A stretch of DNA of 8,348 nt, taken from assembly GCA_030043335.1 (NCBI GenBank), contig JASHXX010000315.1, positions 1-8,348 of the forward strand. The letters are read 5' to 3'. This stretch comes from Xanthobacteraceae bacterium. GTDB lineage: Bacteria > Pseudomonadota > Alphaproteobacteria > Rhizobiales > Xanthobacteraceae. A program made the position numbers and the translations under genes. This document shows positions 1 to 7,280 of the stretch, in pieces (within the stretch, counting starts at the first letter, position 1; every line of letters begins with the position of its first letter). The notes below the pieces were generated by a model. That model ran no database searches. It was not told the origin of the DNA and worked only from the letters and a program-made list of their open reading frames with translations.

Positions 1-77
1 TCTTTCGAGGGCGCTCGAGTCAGCCGGGGCGAGGCGACCTTATGAAGACTGCCGCTCGCCCCGGGAGGGTCCAGAGA
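1..77 (-). terminator. Tandem hairpins downstream of hppA
   Basis: Two inverted repeats lie just past the hppA stop. The larger is a perfect 10-bp GC-rich stem, CCGGGGCGAG (24-33) pairing with CTCGCCCCGG (55-64), with a 21-nt loop; it starts 13 nt after the stop codon. The smaller is TCGAG (5-9) with CTCGA (14-18) around a GGCG loop. Neither is followed by a T-run on the minus strand, so this is not a textbook Rho-independent terminator. It could still end transcription or protect the 3' end of the mRNA. Nothing else is visible between hppA and the window edge. Confidence 0.45.
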
Positions 78-2213
78 TCAGTGAGCCCAGTGCGCCAGGA
101 TCGCCAGCAGCAACAGCGCGACGATGTTGGTGATCTTGATCATCGGGTTGACCGCCGGCCCCGCGGTGTCCTTGTAGGGATCGCCGACGGTGTCGCCGGT
201 CACGGCCGCCTTGTGGGCGTCGGAACCCTTGCCGCCATAATGCCCGTCCTCGATGTATTTCTTGGCGTTGTCCCAGGCACCGCCGCCCGAAGTCATCGAG
301 ATCGCCACAAACAGACCGGTGACGATCACGCCGAGCAGCATCGCGCCGAGCGCCGAAAACGCCGCCGATTTGCCGGCAGCGCCGCCGCCGGCAATGAAGT
401 AAATGATGAAATAGCCGACGATCGGCGACAGCACCGGCAATAGCGACGGCACGATCATTTCCTTGATTGCCGCGCGCGTGAGCATGTCGACGGCGCGGCC
501 ATAATCGGGCTTGTCCTTGCCTTGCATGATGCCCGGCCGCTCGCGGAACTGCCGCCTCACCTCCTCGACGATCGAGGAGGCGGCGCGGCCGACCGCGGTC
601 ATGCCCAGCGCGCCGAACAGATAAGGCAGCATCCCGCCGAACAACAGGCCGGCGACGACATACGGATTGCTGAGCGAGAAATTGAGCGACACGTCCTTGA
701 AATAAGGATGCGCCGCCGGGTCTTTGATGAAGAAGGCGAGGTCCTGGTTGTAGGCGGCAAACAGCACCAAGGCGCCAAGACCGGCGGAGCCGATGGCGTA
801 ACCCTTGGTTATCGCCTTGGTGGTGTTGCCGACGGCGTCGAGCGCATCGGTCGACTTGCGCACCTCTTTGGGCAGGCCGGCCATTTCGGCGATGCCGCCA
901 GCATTGTCGGTAACCGGCCCGAACGCGTCGAGCGCAACGACGATTCCGGCGAGCGCCAGCATCGTCGTGACCGCAATGGCGATGCCGAACAGGCCGGCGA
1001 GATTGAAGCTGACCAGGATGCCGGCGATGATGACCAGGGCTGGACCGGCAGTCGCCTCGAGCGACACCGCGAGCCCCTGTATCACATTGGTGCCGTGACC
1101 GGTGACCGAGGCCTGCGCGATCGAGTGCACCGGCCGATAATCGGTCCCGGTGTAATACTCGGTGATCACGATGATCAACGCGGTAACGACGAGGCCGGTG
1201 ACGCCGCAATAGAACAATTGCGCGCCGGAATAGCTGACGCCTTCCAGTTGACCGAAGCCGATGAGGTAGTGGGTCACGCCGGCGATGCCGATGAGCGAGA
1301 ACACGGCGGTCGCGATCATTCCCTTGTAGAGCGCACCCATGATCGACTGGCTTGCGCCGAGCCGCACGAAGAACGTCCCGAGGATCGAGGCGATGATGCA
1401 GACCCCGCCGATTGCGAGCGGGAAGGTCATCATCCGCGTCACCATTTCGGCGGAGACCGGCCCGAAGAAAATCGCGGCAAGGACCATGGTCGCGACCGTG
1501 GTCACCGCATAGGTCTCGAACAGGTCGGCGGCCATGCCCGCGCAATCACCGACATTGTCGCCGACATTGTCGGCGATCGTGGCCGGATTGCGCGGATCAT
1601 CCTCTGGAATGCCGGCTTCGACCTTGCCGACCAAGTCGCCGCCGACGTCGGCGCCCTTGGTGAAGATCCCGCCGCCGAGCCGGGCGAAGATCGAGATCAG
1701 CGAAGCGCCAAAGCCGAGCGCCACCATGGAATCGACTACAGTGCGGTCATTCGGGGCGAGACCGAGCGCGCCGGTCAAGAACGTGAAATACAGCGTCACG
1801 CCGAGGAGCGCGAGACCGGCGACCAAAAGCCCGGTGATAGCGCCGGCGCGGAAGGCGATCTCGAGCCCGCCGGCGAGCGAGCCGATGGCGGCTTGCGCGG
1901 TGCGCACATTGGCGCGCACCGACACGTTCATACCGATGAAGCCCGCGGCGCCGGAGAGGATCGCGCCGATGGCAAATCCGACGCCGACCAGCCAGCCGAG
2001 GAAATAGCCGACGATCAGGAAGATCACGATGCCGACCATCCCGATCGTGGTGTATTGCCGCCGCAGATAGGCCTGCGCACCTTCGCGCACCGCCGCGGCG
2101 ATCTCCTGCATCTTGGTGCTGCCGGGGTCCGCCTGCAGCACCGAGAAGGTGGCCCAAATGGCGTATGCCAGAGCGAGAACGCCGCAGAGAACGATGAGCC
2201 ACAAAGTCGTCAT
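78..2213 (-). CDS. hppA: K+-independent H+-translocating inorganic pyrophosphatase
   Basis: This inner-membrane pump hydrolyses pyrophosphate and uses the energy to move protons out of the cytoplasm. The 711-aa product is of normal family length and is hydrophobic throughout, with about 16 likely membrane spans. The substrate-binding block is at residues 185-223: [16 protein letters not shown], then [20 protein letters not shown], which carries the Asp and Lys residues that hold Mg-pyrophosphate. A second conserved block, [19 protein letters not shown], is at 428-446, and a third, [18 protein letters not shown], at 673-690. The [10 protein letters not shown] segment has Lys466 and Thr469; family knowledge links Lys/Thr here to K+-independent pumps and Ala to K+-dependent ones. 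The start is the ATG at 2213; a weak GGGG lies 7 nt upstream. The gene stands 141 bp downstream of the FMN-binding gene on the same strand, with a hairpin between them, so it is probably its own transcription unit. Confidence 0.97.
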   Translation of the reverse strand: MTTLWLIVLCGVLALAYAIWATFSVLQADPGSTKMQEIAAAVREGAQAYLRRQYTTIGMVGIVIFLIVGYFLGWLVGVGFAIGAILSGAAGFIGMNVSVRANVRTAQAAIGSLAGGLEIAFRAGAITGLLVAGLALLGVTLYFTFLTGALGLAPNDRTVVDSMVALGFGASLISIFARLGGGIFTKGADVGGDLVGKVEAGIPEDDPRNPATIADNVGDNVGDCAGMAADLFETYAVTTVATMVLAAIFFGPVSAEMVTRMMTFPLAIGGVCIIASILGTFFVRLGASQSIMGALYKGMIATAVFSLIGIAGVTHYLIGFGQLEGVSYSGAQLFYCGVTGLVVTALIIVITEYYTGTDYRPVHSIAQASVTGHGTNVIQGLAVSLEATAGPALVIIAGILVSFNLAGLFGIAIAVTTMLALAGIVVALDAFGPVTDNAGGIAEMAGLPKEVRKSTDALDAVGNTTKAITKGYAIGSAGLGALVLFAAYNQDLAFFIKDPAAHPYFKDVSLNFSLSNPYVVAGLLFGGMLPYLFGALGMTAVGRAASSIVEEVRRQFRERPGIMQGKDKPDYGRAVDMLTRAAIKEMIVPSLLPVLSPIVGYFIIYFIAGGGAAGKSAAFSALGAMLLGVIVTGLFVAISMTSGGGAWDNAKKYIEDGHYGGKGSDAHKAAVTGDTVGDPYKDTAGPAVNPMIKITNIVALLLLAILAHWAH

Positions 2214-2354
2214 GGAAGGACCCCGGTAAATGGGGGCCAGAGCTGAAACCCGGCCCGGATGGAAGGAGCGCCGCGCGCAATTCTCGGGTGCGCCGATCGC
2301 AAATCGGCGCGGACATTGCCAAAAACGGCCACGCCACGCAACGTGCGAACCGCG
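2214..2354. other. Intergenic region upstream of hppA
   Basis: This 141-bp gap between the FMN-binding gene and hppA must hold the hppA leader and, if hppA is transcribed alone, its promoter. The visible structure is the perfect hairpin at 2290-2310. On the minus strand, TTGCGT and CAATGT are spaced 17 nt apart just upstream of that hairpin, but they match the consensus too poorly to call a promoter. No small gene is evident. Confidence 0.5.
2290..2310 (-). terminator. Perfect 8-bp hairpin between FMN-binding gene and hppA
   Basis: GCGCCGAT (2290-2297) and ATCGGCGC (2303-2310) form a perfect inverted repeat around a 5-nt loop. It lies about 45 nt after the stop of the upstream minus-strand gene and about 77 nt before the hppA start. 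No T-run follows on the minus strand. It may be a terminator for the upstream gene, a structured part of the hppA 5' leader, or a protein-binding palindrome; the sequence does not decide between these. Confidence 0.4.
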
Positions 2355-2990
2355 CTAATAGAGTTCGGTGCGATAGTTATTCTCGATATAGGCTTCGGCC
2401 TGCTCGACGGTGACATTGGCCGGCTTGGTCTGCTCGACGATCATGCGCCCAAGCGACGGCAGGGATTTTCGCTCGACGCGATAATCGTCCTGCCAGAGGC
2501 GGGCGCGCTTGAGGGCCTTGCCGCAGTGGAGGAAGGCTTCCCGCACCGTGACCAGAATGACGAGGCGCGGTTCGCGCCCCTGCACTGCGGCCGCGGCCAG
2601 GAGTTGCGGGTCGCGCGCGAGCCGCGCCGTGCCGTTGACTCGCAAGGTCTCGTCAATGCCGGGAATGAAAAACAGCAGCCCGACCTCGGCGTCGGCCACG
2701 ATGTTCGACATCGTGTCAAGGCGGTTATTGCCGGGACGGTCGGGGATGGCAATCGTATGATCGTCCAAAACCCGGGCAAAGCCCGGCGCGTCGCCGCGCG
2801 GGCTCACATCGGTTCCCCGTCCGGGACGGGTCGAGCCGACGACGACCAAGGGCGAATGAGCGATGAAATTGCGGCAATGGACGTCGAGCCGGTCGAGCTG
2901 CTTGCGGATCGCGAGCTCCTTGGGCTGCGGGTAAAGCCCACGCAGCGACGCCTCATCGCCCAGCGTGGCCGTCTTGGTCCGATCGTCCAT
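2355..2990 (-). CDS. Pyridoxamine 5'-phosphate oxidase-family FMN-binding protein
   Basis: The product is predicted to be a cytoplasmic flavin-binding protein of the PNPOx-like split-barrel fold, of the type often annotated as MSMEG_1061-like or DR2398-like; the true substrate is unknown. The 211-aa product carries the subgroup signature: DVSPRGDAPGF (61-71), a DRPGNNRLDTMSN block (84-96), the strand VGLLFFIPG (103-111), ETLRVNGTA (114-122), and a C-terminal HCGKALKRARLW (155-166). These blocks match the FMN-phosphate contact regions of this subgroup. The start chosen is the ATG at 2990, because GGGGAG lies 6 nt upstream. The frame stays open to an ATG at 3158, but that start would overlap the divergent gene, has no ribosome site and adds 56 residues unlike the family. 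The divergent neighbour is a flavin monooxygenase, so a shared flavin theme is possible but unproven. Confidence 0.88.
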   Translation of the reverse strand: MDDRTKTATLGDEASLRGLYPQPKELAIRKQLDRLDVHCRNFIAHSPLVVVGSTRPGRGTDVSPRGDAPGFARVLDDHTIAIPDRPGNNRLDTMSNIVADAEVGLLFFIPGIDETLRVNGTARLARDPQLLAAAAVQGREPRLVILVTVREAFLHCGKALKRARLWQDDYRVERKSLPSLGRMIVEQTKPANVTVEQAEAYIENNYRTELY

Positions 2991-3156
2991 TGCACGCTCC
3001 CCAAGTCCGAGGAGATCGAGGAAAATCGATGATTTCATTAGTCGGGACGCCGGGGTGAGGCAAGCGGGACGCTGACGGTCTCCATTGCGCGCCCGAAATA
3101 TCGTAGAATTACGGCGGCTTAGAAGCTTCGAGCTATGTCCCCCCGGGAAGGAACGC
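2991..3156. promoter_or_regulatory. Divergent intergenic region with likely promoters
   Basis: This 166-bp gap separates the divergent FMN-binding gene and luciferase-like gene, so promoters for both should lie here. On the plus strand TAGAAT (3104-3109) is a good -10 match, but no convincing -35 element sits at 16-18 nt. An imperfect inverted repeat, GAAAATC (3021-3027) with GATTTC (3031-3036), adjoins a short tandem repeat of CGAGGA-type units (3009-3027) and could be an operator. GGGGAG on the minus strand (2997-3002) and GGGAAGGA on the plus strand (3145-3152) are the ribosome binding sites that fix the two starts. Confidence 0.4.
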
Positions 3157-4299
3157 ATGATCAGGAAATTCCATGTCCTCTATGTCGGCCAGATCGAGCT
3201 AGACAACATCGGGCTCGGCGGCACCCCAGCAAACGAGCGCCGCTATTCCGACGAGCGGCTGCGCGAGGCGTTCTTCACCGCGCGCGAGGTCGCCCAGCTC
3301 ATGGACGAGCTCGGCTTCGACGTGCTGTGGACGGCCGAGCATCATTTTCAGCGCGAAGGCTACGAGGTCTTCCCCAATCTCATCCAGCTCGGGCTCTGGC
3401 TCGCCACCCAGACCAAGCGCCTGAAGTTTGGTTGCGCCTTCAACGTGCTGCCGATGTGGCATCCGATCCGCATGGCCGAGGACTATGCCATGGCCGACAT
3501 CGTCACCGACGGCCGTATCGTCATGGGCGTGGGCCGCGGCTATCACACCCGCGAGGTCGAGACCTTCGGCGCACCGCTCCTCGACGCTGAGAAGAACCGC
3601 GAGCTGTTCGAGGAGCAGCTGCGGCTCCTGCTGACTTGCTTCAACGAGCCGTCATTCCATTTTAAGGGCAAATACTACGAGTGTCCGCCGCCGGTCGACT
3701 ATCGCGGCTACCGGCTCAAGGACATCACCATTGTGCCGCGGCCAAAGCACCTGCCGGTCGAGATCTGGATGCCGATCGCGAGCGGTAAGACCATCGAGCT
3801 GATGGCGCAATACGGCCTCAAGGCCATGGTGACGCTCAACGGCGAGAAGATTCTCGACGATGTCGTGCGTGCGTATCAGGCCGCATGTTGCAAGCACGGC
3901 CGCAACAAAAAGCTCGGTGAGGACATGATCTGGGGCGCTGGCGTCTATCTCGCGGCGAGCCGCGAACAGGCGATCCGCGGGCTCGAGCCCGCGCATGACG
4001 AGCGCTTCAAATGGTTCGCGCCGTTCGGCTTCGTGCGCTACGCCGATGAAGAGGGCCGCACCTGGGGCTCGCCGGGCGCGCCGGCGCGAACCCCCTCGCT
4101 CAAGGACGGCGTTGCCCAGAAAGCCTGGCTGTGCGGACCGCCGGCCGAGGTGATCGAATCCATTAAATCGATCGAGGCAAAATATCCCGGGCTTGAGAAT
4201 TTCATGATCCATTGGGCCGAGGGCCTCGCGCCCGAGGAATTCAAGGAGCAATTGCGCTGGTTCGCGAGCGACGTGATGCCGGCATTCAAGCGGGCTTAG
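3157..4299 (+). CDS. Bacterial luciferase-like (LLM class) flavin-dependent monooxygenase
   Basis: The 380-aa product belongs to the luciferase-like monooxygenase superfamily, TIM-barrel enzymes that use reduced FMN or F420 to oxidise small organic molecules. Visible signatures are the AEHHF motif (60-64, with His62-His63 in the active-site strand), FGCAFNVLPMWHPIRMAED (91-109), and DIVTDGRIVMGVGRGY (114-129), the strand-loop that holds the flavin phosphate. The length is usual for the larger members. The start is the ATG at 3157, since GGGAAGGA ends 4 nt before it; a TTG 72 nt upstream also keeps the frame open but has no such site. The family does not reveal the substrate; alkanesulfonates, long-chain alkanes and other aromatic or terpenoid substrates are all known in relatives. 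It is the first of three genes in one direction, with only 14 nt before the next possible start. Confidence 0.93.
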   Translation: MIRKFHVLYVGQIELDNIGLGGTPANERRYSDERLREAFFTAREVAQLMDELGFDVLWTAEHHFQREGYEVFPNLIQLGLWLATQTKRLKFGCAFNVLPMWHPIRMAEDYAMADIVTDGRIVMGVGRGYHTREVETFGAPLLDAEKNRELFEEQLRLLLTCFNEPSFHFKGKYYECPPPVDYRGYRLKDITIVPRPKHLPVEIWMPIASGKTIELMAQYGLKAMVTLNGEKILDDVVRAYQAACCKHGRNKKLGEDMIWGAGVYLAASREQAIRGLEPAHDERFKWFAPFGFVRYADEEGRTWGSPGAPARTPSLKDGVAQKAWLCGPPAEVIESIKSIEAKYPGLENFMIHWAEGLAPEEFKEQLRWFASDVMPAFKRA

Positions 4300-4313
4300 C
4301 GGCCATCGTGCCT

Positions 4314-4880
4314 ATGGTCTGGGTCGTGGATCACGAATCGGCATTACCGGCGATCCTGAGCAATGACCCGATAAGGTGCCGGGTCCTGGCCATGGTGCAT
4401 TCGCTGGGCTTGCCCGACTGCTAGGTGGGTGCGGGCTTCATCAGGAACGCGGTCTGGGACCACCTGCATCGCCGCCCGCCCTCCCGCCAATTCGGCGATG
4501 TCGACGTCATATGGTTCTCAGCCGAACGCACCCAACACGCAGAAGACGCCCGACTCGAAGCAGCGCTGCGTGCCTTGGATTCGTCGATCGTCTGGTCGGT
4601 CAAAAATCAGGCCAGGATGCACCTGCGCAATGGCGATGCTCCTTATGGTTCGGCCGTCCAAGCGATGCGCGGTTGGCCGGAAACTGCAACTGCGGTGGCG
4701 GCACGATACGCCGCGCAGGGTGCTTGCGAGTTTGCGGCGCCGTTCGGCCTCGACGATTTGTTCAATCTCACTCTCAGGCCGACGCGGCGGTTCGCAGCCG
4801 AAAAGCATCAAGCCTATCTGGATCGCATTCAATCAAAGGGCTGGCTGACCGCTTGGCCGCTGCTGCGCGTGGTCGGATAA
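4314..4880 (+). pseudogene. PF06042-type nucleotidyltransferase interrupted by an in-frame TAG
   Basis: The reading frame encodes a small nucleotidyltransferase-fold protein (DUF925/PF06042, function unknown). The first 36 codons from the ATG at 4314 end in HSLGLPDC, then TAG (4422-4424) interrupts, and the same frame resumes at once with VGAGFIRNAVWDHLH. From memory, family members read LPD-[WC]-W-x-GAGF here, so TAG replaces a Trp codon (TGG to TAG, one base). After the stop the protein is intact: GAGFIRN, the acidic DVDV pair (Asp62, Asp64 counting the stop as codon 37) typical of the catalytic centre, SVKNQARMHLRNGD, WPETATAVAAR, and a normal C-terminus ending WPLLRVVG. With readthrough the product would be 188 aa, the usual size. 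A GTG directly after the TAG (4425) could start a 151-aa product, but no ribosome site precedes it and it would lose the N-terminal helix. No ribosome site is clear before 4314 or the in-frame GTG at 4308; coupling to the gene ending at 4299 is possible. Confidence 0.8.
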
Positions 4881-4968
4881 TAGGGTCGGCGTCCAGCCAT
4901 TGTGCGATATGGCGGGCTTCGGGACTCCTGCATCGCGCGGGGCACCGGCTTTGTCCAAAGGAAGGACG

Positions 4969-5778
4969 ATGACGAAACTGCTCGCCGCCCACGAAGTCAG
5001 CGCGTTCAACACCGCGGCGGCTTCTGAGAACAAGATTCACGACGATTCAATCGCGCGCCGGTTCGGATTCCGCGGCGGGCTCGTCCCGGGCGTGGAGGTC
5101 TATGCGTATATGGCGCACATGCCGGTTGAGCGTTGGGGCCGCGCCTGGCTCGAAGGCGGCGCGGCGGCGTGCCGTTTCCTGAAGCCGGTCTATGACGGCG
5201 CCCTGGCCCGCGTGTCGGCAACCGAGGAAAACGAACAGCTCGCCCTTGCGGTCGAGAGCGCCGGCGAGCTTTGCGCCACCGGGCGAGCTTTCCTGCCGTC
5301 GGACCAACGACCGCGACCGGTGTTTGATTCATTGCCGCTCGGCGTACCGCCCAAGGAACGGCCGCCGGCCAGCGAGACCTCGCTCGCGCCGGGGCGCGCG
5401 CTCGGCATTGCGCCGACGATCATCGACCGCGCCATGCTGGCCCGCTATCTCGACGACATCCGCGAAACCGATCCGATATATCGCAGCGAAGGGCTGGTCC
5501 ATCCAGGGCAGATCCTGCGGCTTGCCAACCAGGCGCTGGTGCAGAACGTCGTGCTCGGTCCGTGGATTCACCTCGGCAGCAAGGTGCGCCATCACGCCGC
5601 CGCGCGCCTCGGCGACGAACTAACGCTGCGCGCCAAGATCACCGCGAACGCGGTCTCGTCCAAGGGGCACGCCGTCGTCGAGTTCGACGCCATCGTCGTC
5701 GCCGACGGGAAGACAAGCGTCGCCGAAATTACCCATACGGCGATCTGGCGACCGCGGCAGGGCGCCGAAGCGGCTTGA
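4969..5778 (+). CDS. MaoC-like double hot-dog protein (hydratase-like)
   Basis: The 269-aa product looks like two fused hot-dog domains of the MaoC/acyl-CoA hydratase type. The N-terminal domain carries ENKIHDDSIARRFGFRGGLVPG (20-41), the counterpart of the hydratase-2 motif GDxNPxH. Asn21 and His24 align with the conserved Asn and His, while the catalytic Asp position appears to be Ser19 with Glu20 beside it. The C-terminal domain (about 175-263) has GLVHPGQILRLANQAL, LGPWIHLGS and a GDELTLRAKI strand typical of the fold. No signal peptide or membrane segment is seen, so it should be cytoplasmic. The start is the ATG at 4969, where AAGGAAGGA lies just upstream; a TTG start 69 nt further up lacks support. 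It follows the broken nucleotidyltransferase by 88 nt. Acyl-CoA or a related thioester is the likely substrate by family, but the altered dyad makes the exact reaction unclear. Confidence 0.82.
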   Translation: MTKLLAAHEVSAFNTAAASENKIHDDSIARRFGFRGGLVPGVEVYAYMAHMPVERWGRAWLEGGAAACRFLKPVYDGALARVSATEENEQLALAVESAGELCATGRAFLPSDQRPRPVFDSLPLGVPPKERPPASETSLAPGRALGIAPTIIDRAMLARYLDDIRETDPIYRSEGLVHPGQILRLANQALVQNVVLGPWIHLGSKVRHHAAARLGDELTLRAKITANAVSSKGHAVVEFDAIVVADGKTSVAEITHTAIWRPRQGAEAA

Positions 5779-5897
5779 GATTGCGCTGCGGTAAACGGCA
5801 GCGTTCACAGATAGACGCCGAGAAAGAAATAGGCCGAGCCGCACTTCACTTTCGAATTCGCTAGTTGTCTTCCGCGCCCTTCGCAACGCGTTCGGGG
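5779..5897. terminator. Convergent intergenic region with weak hairpin
   Basis: This 119-bp gap separates two convergent genes. Six nt after the MaoC-like stop, CGCTGC (5784-5789) pairs with GCAGCG (5798-5803) around an 8-nt loop, followed only by TT. It may serve as a terminator for the plus-strand gene, but it is short and lacks a T-run. I see no other structure or small gene here. Confidence 0.3.
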
Positions 5898-7142
5898 TCA
5901 GAACCGGAGTGCGCGATCGTGCCGGATCGAGAGCGAACGCAACTCGTCCAAACCGTGCGCGCCAACTTGTCCGAGCGCGGCTTGCGTCTCCTGGATCAGG
6001 AGGTCGATGACGTGTCCGGGCCCCTCCTCGCCGAGCGCGCCGAGACCCCACAGGAAGGCCTTGCCGGCGAAGGCGCCCGCGGCACCGAGCGCGCAGGCGC
6101 GCGCTACGTCGCTGCCGCTGCGCACGCCTGAATCCATCATTACCGTCGCGCGCCCGCCGACTTGGCGGACCACGGCCGGCAGCACGTCGATTGCCGCCGG
6201 CAGCGCCTCGATCTGGCGCCCGCCATGGTTCGACACGATGATCCCGTCGGCGCCGAGCGACACCGAGCGTTCGGCGTCCTGCGGATGCATGACGCCTTTG
6301 AGCACAAATCTGCCCTTCCAGCGGTCGCGGTATTTCGCGATCTCCTCCCAGGTGAAAGCGCCGCCCATCTCGCGACGCGTGAACGCGATCACTTCCTGCA
6401 GCGACGCGCTCTTGTCGGCGTAGGGGCGCAGATTGTCGAACCCCGGAATGCCATACTTCCACAGCGCTATCGCCCAGGCCGGCGAGCGCGCGATCTGCAT
6501 GGCGATGTTGTGGTCGAACCGAAACGAGCCGGCGAGCCCGGTCACCGCCTCGCGCGGACGCGTGGTGCGCACCGGGACGTCGATGGTCAGCACCAGGGTG
6601 TGGCAGCCGGCAGCCGCGGCGCGGCGGACGAGATCAACGCCGATGGCATGGTCGTTCTTCGCCAGCCGGTAAAGCTGGAACCAGAATACGTCCGGCGCGA
6701 TCTCGGCGATGCGCTCAATGGTGGCGCCGCCGACGGTGCCCAGCACGTAAGGAATGCGGGCGCGCTGCGCGGCGCGGGCGAGATGCAGGTCCGCCCCGGG
6801 CCATACGATCGCCGGGCCGCCCATCGGCGCAATGCCGATCGGCGCCGCATAGCGGCGGCCGAACAGCTCGATGTCGCAAGGCGGCAGCGCCGGCATCACG
6901 CCGTAGCGGGGCACCAGTTCGATGGCGTCGAATGCCGCCCAGTTGCGCCGGATGCCGGCATCGTCCTTGCCCGAGCCGCCGTCGCCATATTCGAAGGCAA
7001 AACGCGGGACGCGCCGCCGGGCGCGCCGGCGCAAATAGTCGACGGTCGGATAGCGCCGCTGCAGCTCGGCAAAGCGCGGACCGGCGCTGTAGGTGAACGG
7101 CGGCTTCTGTAGCGGCGCAATTGGCGCCGTCGTGTCTTGCAT
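5898..7142 (-). CDS. FMN-dependent alpha-hydroxy-acid dehydrogenase/oxidase
   Basis: The 414-aa product belongs to the glycolate oxidase / L-lactate dehydrogenase / mandelate dehydrogenase family, which oxidises 2-hydroxy acids to 2-keto acids with FMN. Family residues are present in order: FEYGDGG (50-56, Tyr52), APMGGP (105-110), FQLY (155-158, Tyr158), LTIDVPVRTTRPRE (185-198, Arg195 and Arg197), Lys282 in VLKG, SNHGGRQ (304-310, catalytic His306 and Arg309), and DSGVRSGSD (337-345). The phosphate-binding segment reads AGKAFLWG (359-366), with Lys361 where most members have Arg. The segment at about 215-250 replaces the region that carries the membrane-binding loop in relatives; whether the enzyme is membrane-bound is not clear. 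The start at 7142 is supported by GGGGAA 6 nt upstream. Lactate, mandelate, glycolate or another hydroxy acid could be the substrate; the electron acceptor is not predictable. Confidence 0.93.
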   Translation of the reverse strand: MQDTTAPIAPLQKPPFTYSAGPRFAELQRRYPTVDYLRRRARRRVPRFAFEYGDGGSGKDDAGIRRNWAAFDAIELVPRYGVMPALPPCDIELFGRRYAAPIGIAPMGGPAIVWPGADLHLARAAQRARIPYVLGTVGGATIERIAEIAPDVFWFQLYRLAKNDHAIGVDLVRRAAAAGCHTLVLTIDVPVRTTRPREAVTGLAGSFRFDHNIAMQIARSPAWAIALWKYGIPGFDNLRPYADKSASLQEVIAFTRREMGGAFTWEEIAKYRDRWKGRFVLKGVMHPQDAERSVSLGADGIIVSNHGGRQIEALPAAIDVLPAVVRQVGGRATVMMDSGVRSGSDVARACALGAAGAFAGKAFLWGLGALGEEGPGHVIDLLIQETQAALGQVGAHGLDELRSLSIRHDRALRF

Positions 7143-7280
7143 GGAAGCTTCCCCGGCTTACGCGACGATCGTCTTCGCGCACCCACTATAGCGACTTCGC
7201 GATGACGCGACGCGCCGGCTCAACGAAGACCGCCGGTTGACAGCCAGCCGGTTCGGCACCGCGCTTTTCCCAATCAGGCT
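7143..7280 (-). promoter_or_regulatory. Leader and possible promoter of hydroxy-acid dehydrogenase gene
   Basis: This 138-bp gap follows lpxB and precedes the hydroxy-acid dehydrogenase on the same strand. TATAGT (minus strand, 7190-7185) is a fair -10 element, which would give a leader of about 36 nt, but the -35 region is poor. Further upstream, GGCTCAAC and GTTGACAGCC (7218-7246) can pair with a 2-nt bulge, perhaps a weak lpxB terminator without a T-run. The ribosome site GGGGAA is at 7149-7154, next to a GGAAGCTTCC palindrome. Confidence 0.3.

Noticed and set aside
40..1545. 501-aa open frame on the minus strand overlapping hppA in another frame
   Set aside because: Arg-rich low-complexity shadow of hppA.
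522..2246. 574-aa open frame on the plus strand opposite hppA
   Set aside because: It is composed almost only of R, A, G, D, E and H with no recognisable domain, as expected for the antisense frame of a GC-rich gene; hppA on the other strand is certain.
3085..3156. Upstream TTG start of the luciferase-like gene
   Set aside because: No ribosome site, and the added residues do not resemble the family; the ATG at 3157 has a good site.
4896..4913. 5-bp inverted repeat GCCAT/ATGGC after the nucleotidyltransferase
   Set aside because: Short stem with a large loop and no T-run, within chance expectation.
6162..7112. 316-aa open frame opposite the hydroxy-acid dehydrogenase
   Set aside because: No motif, biased composition; the opposite strand holds a clear family member.
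7237..7266. TTGACA on the plus strand as a -35 box
   Set aside because: No -10 element at 16-18 nt and it would drive transcription against lpxB.
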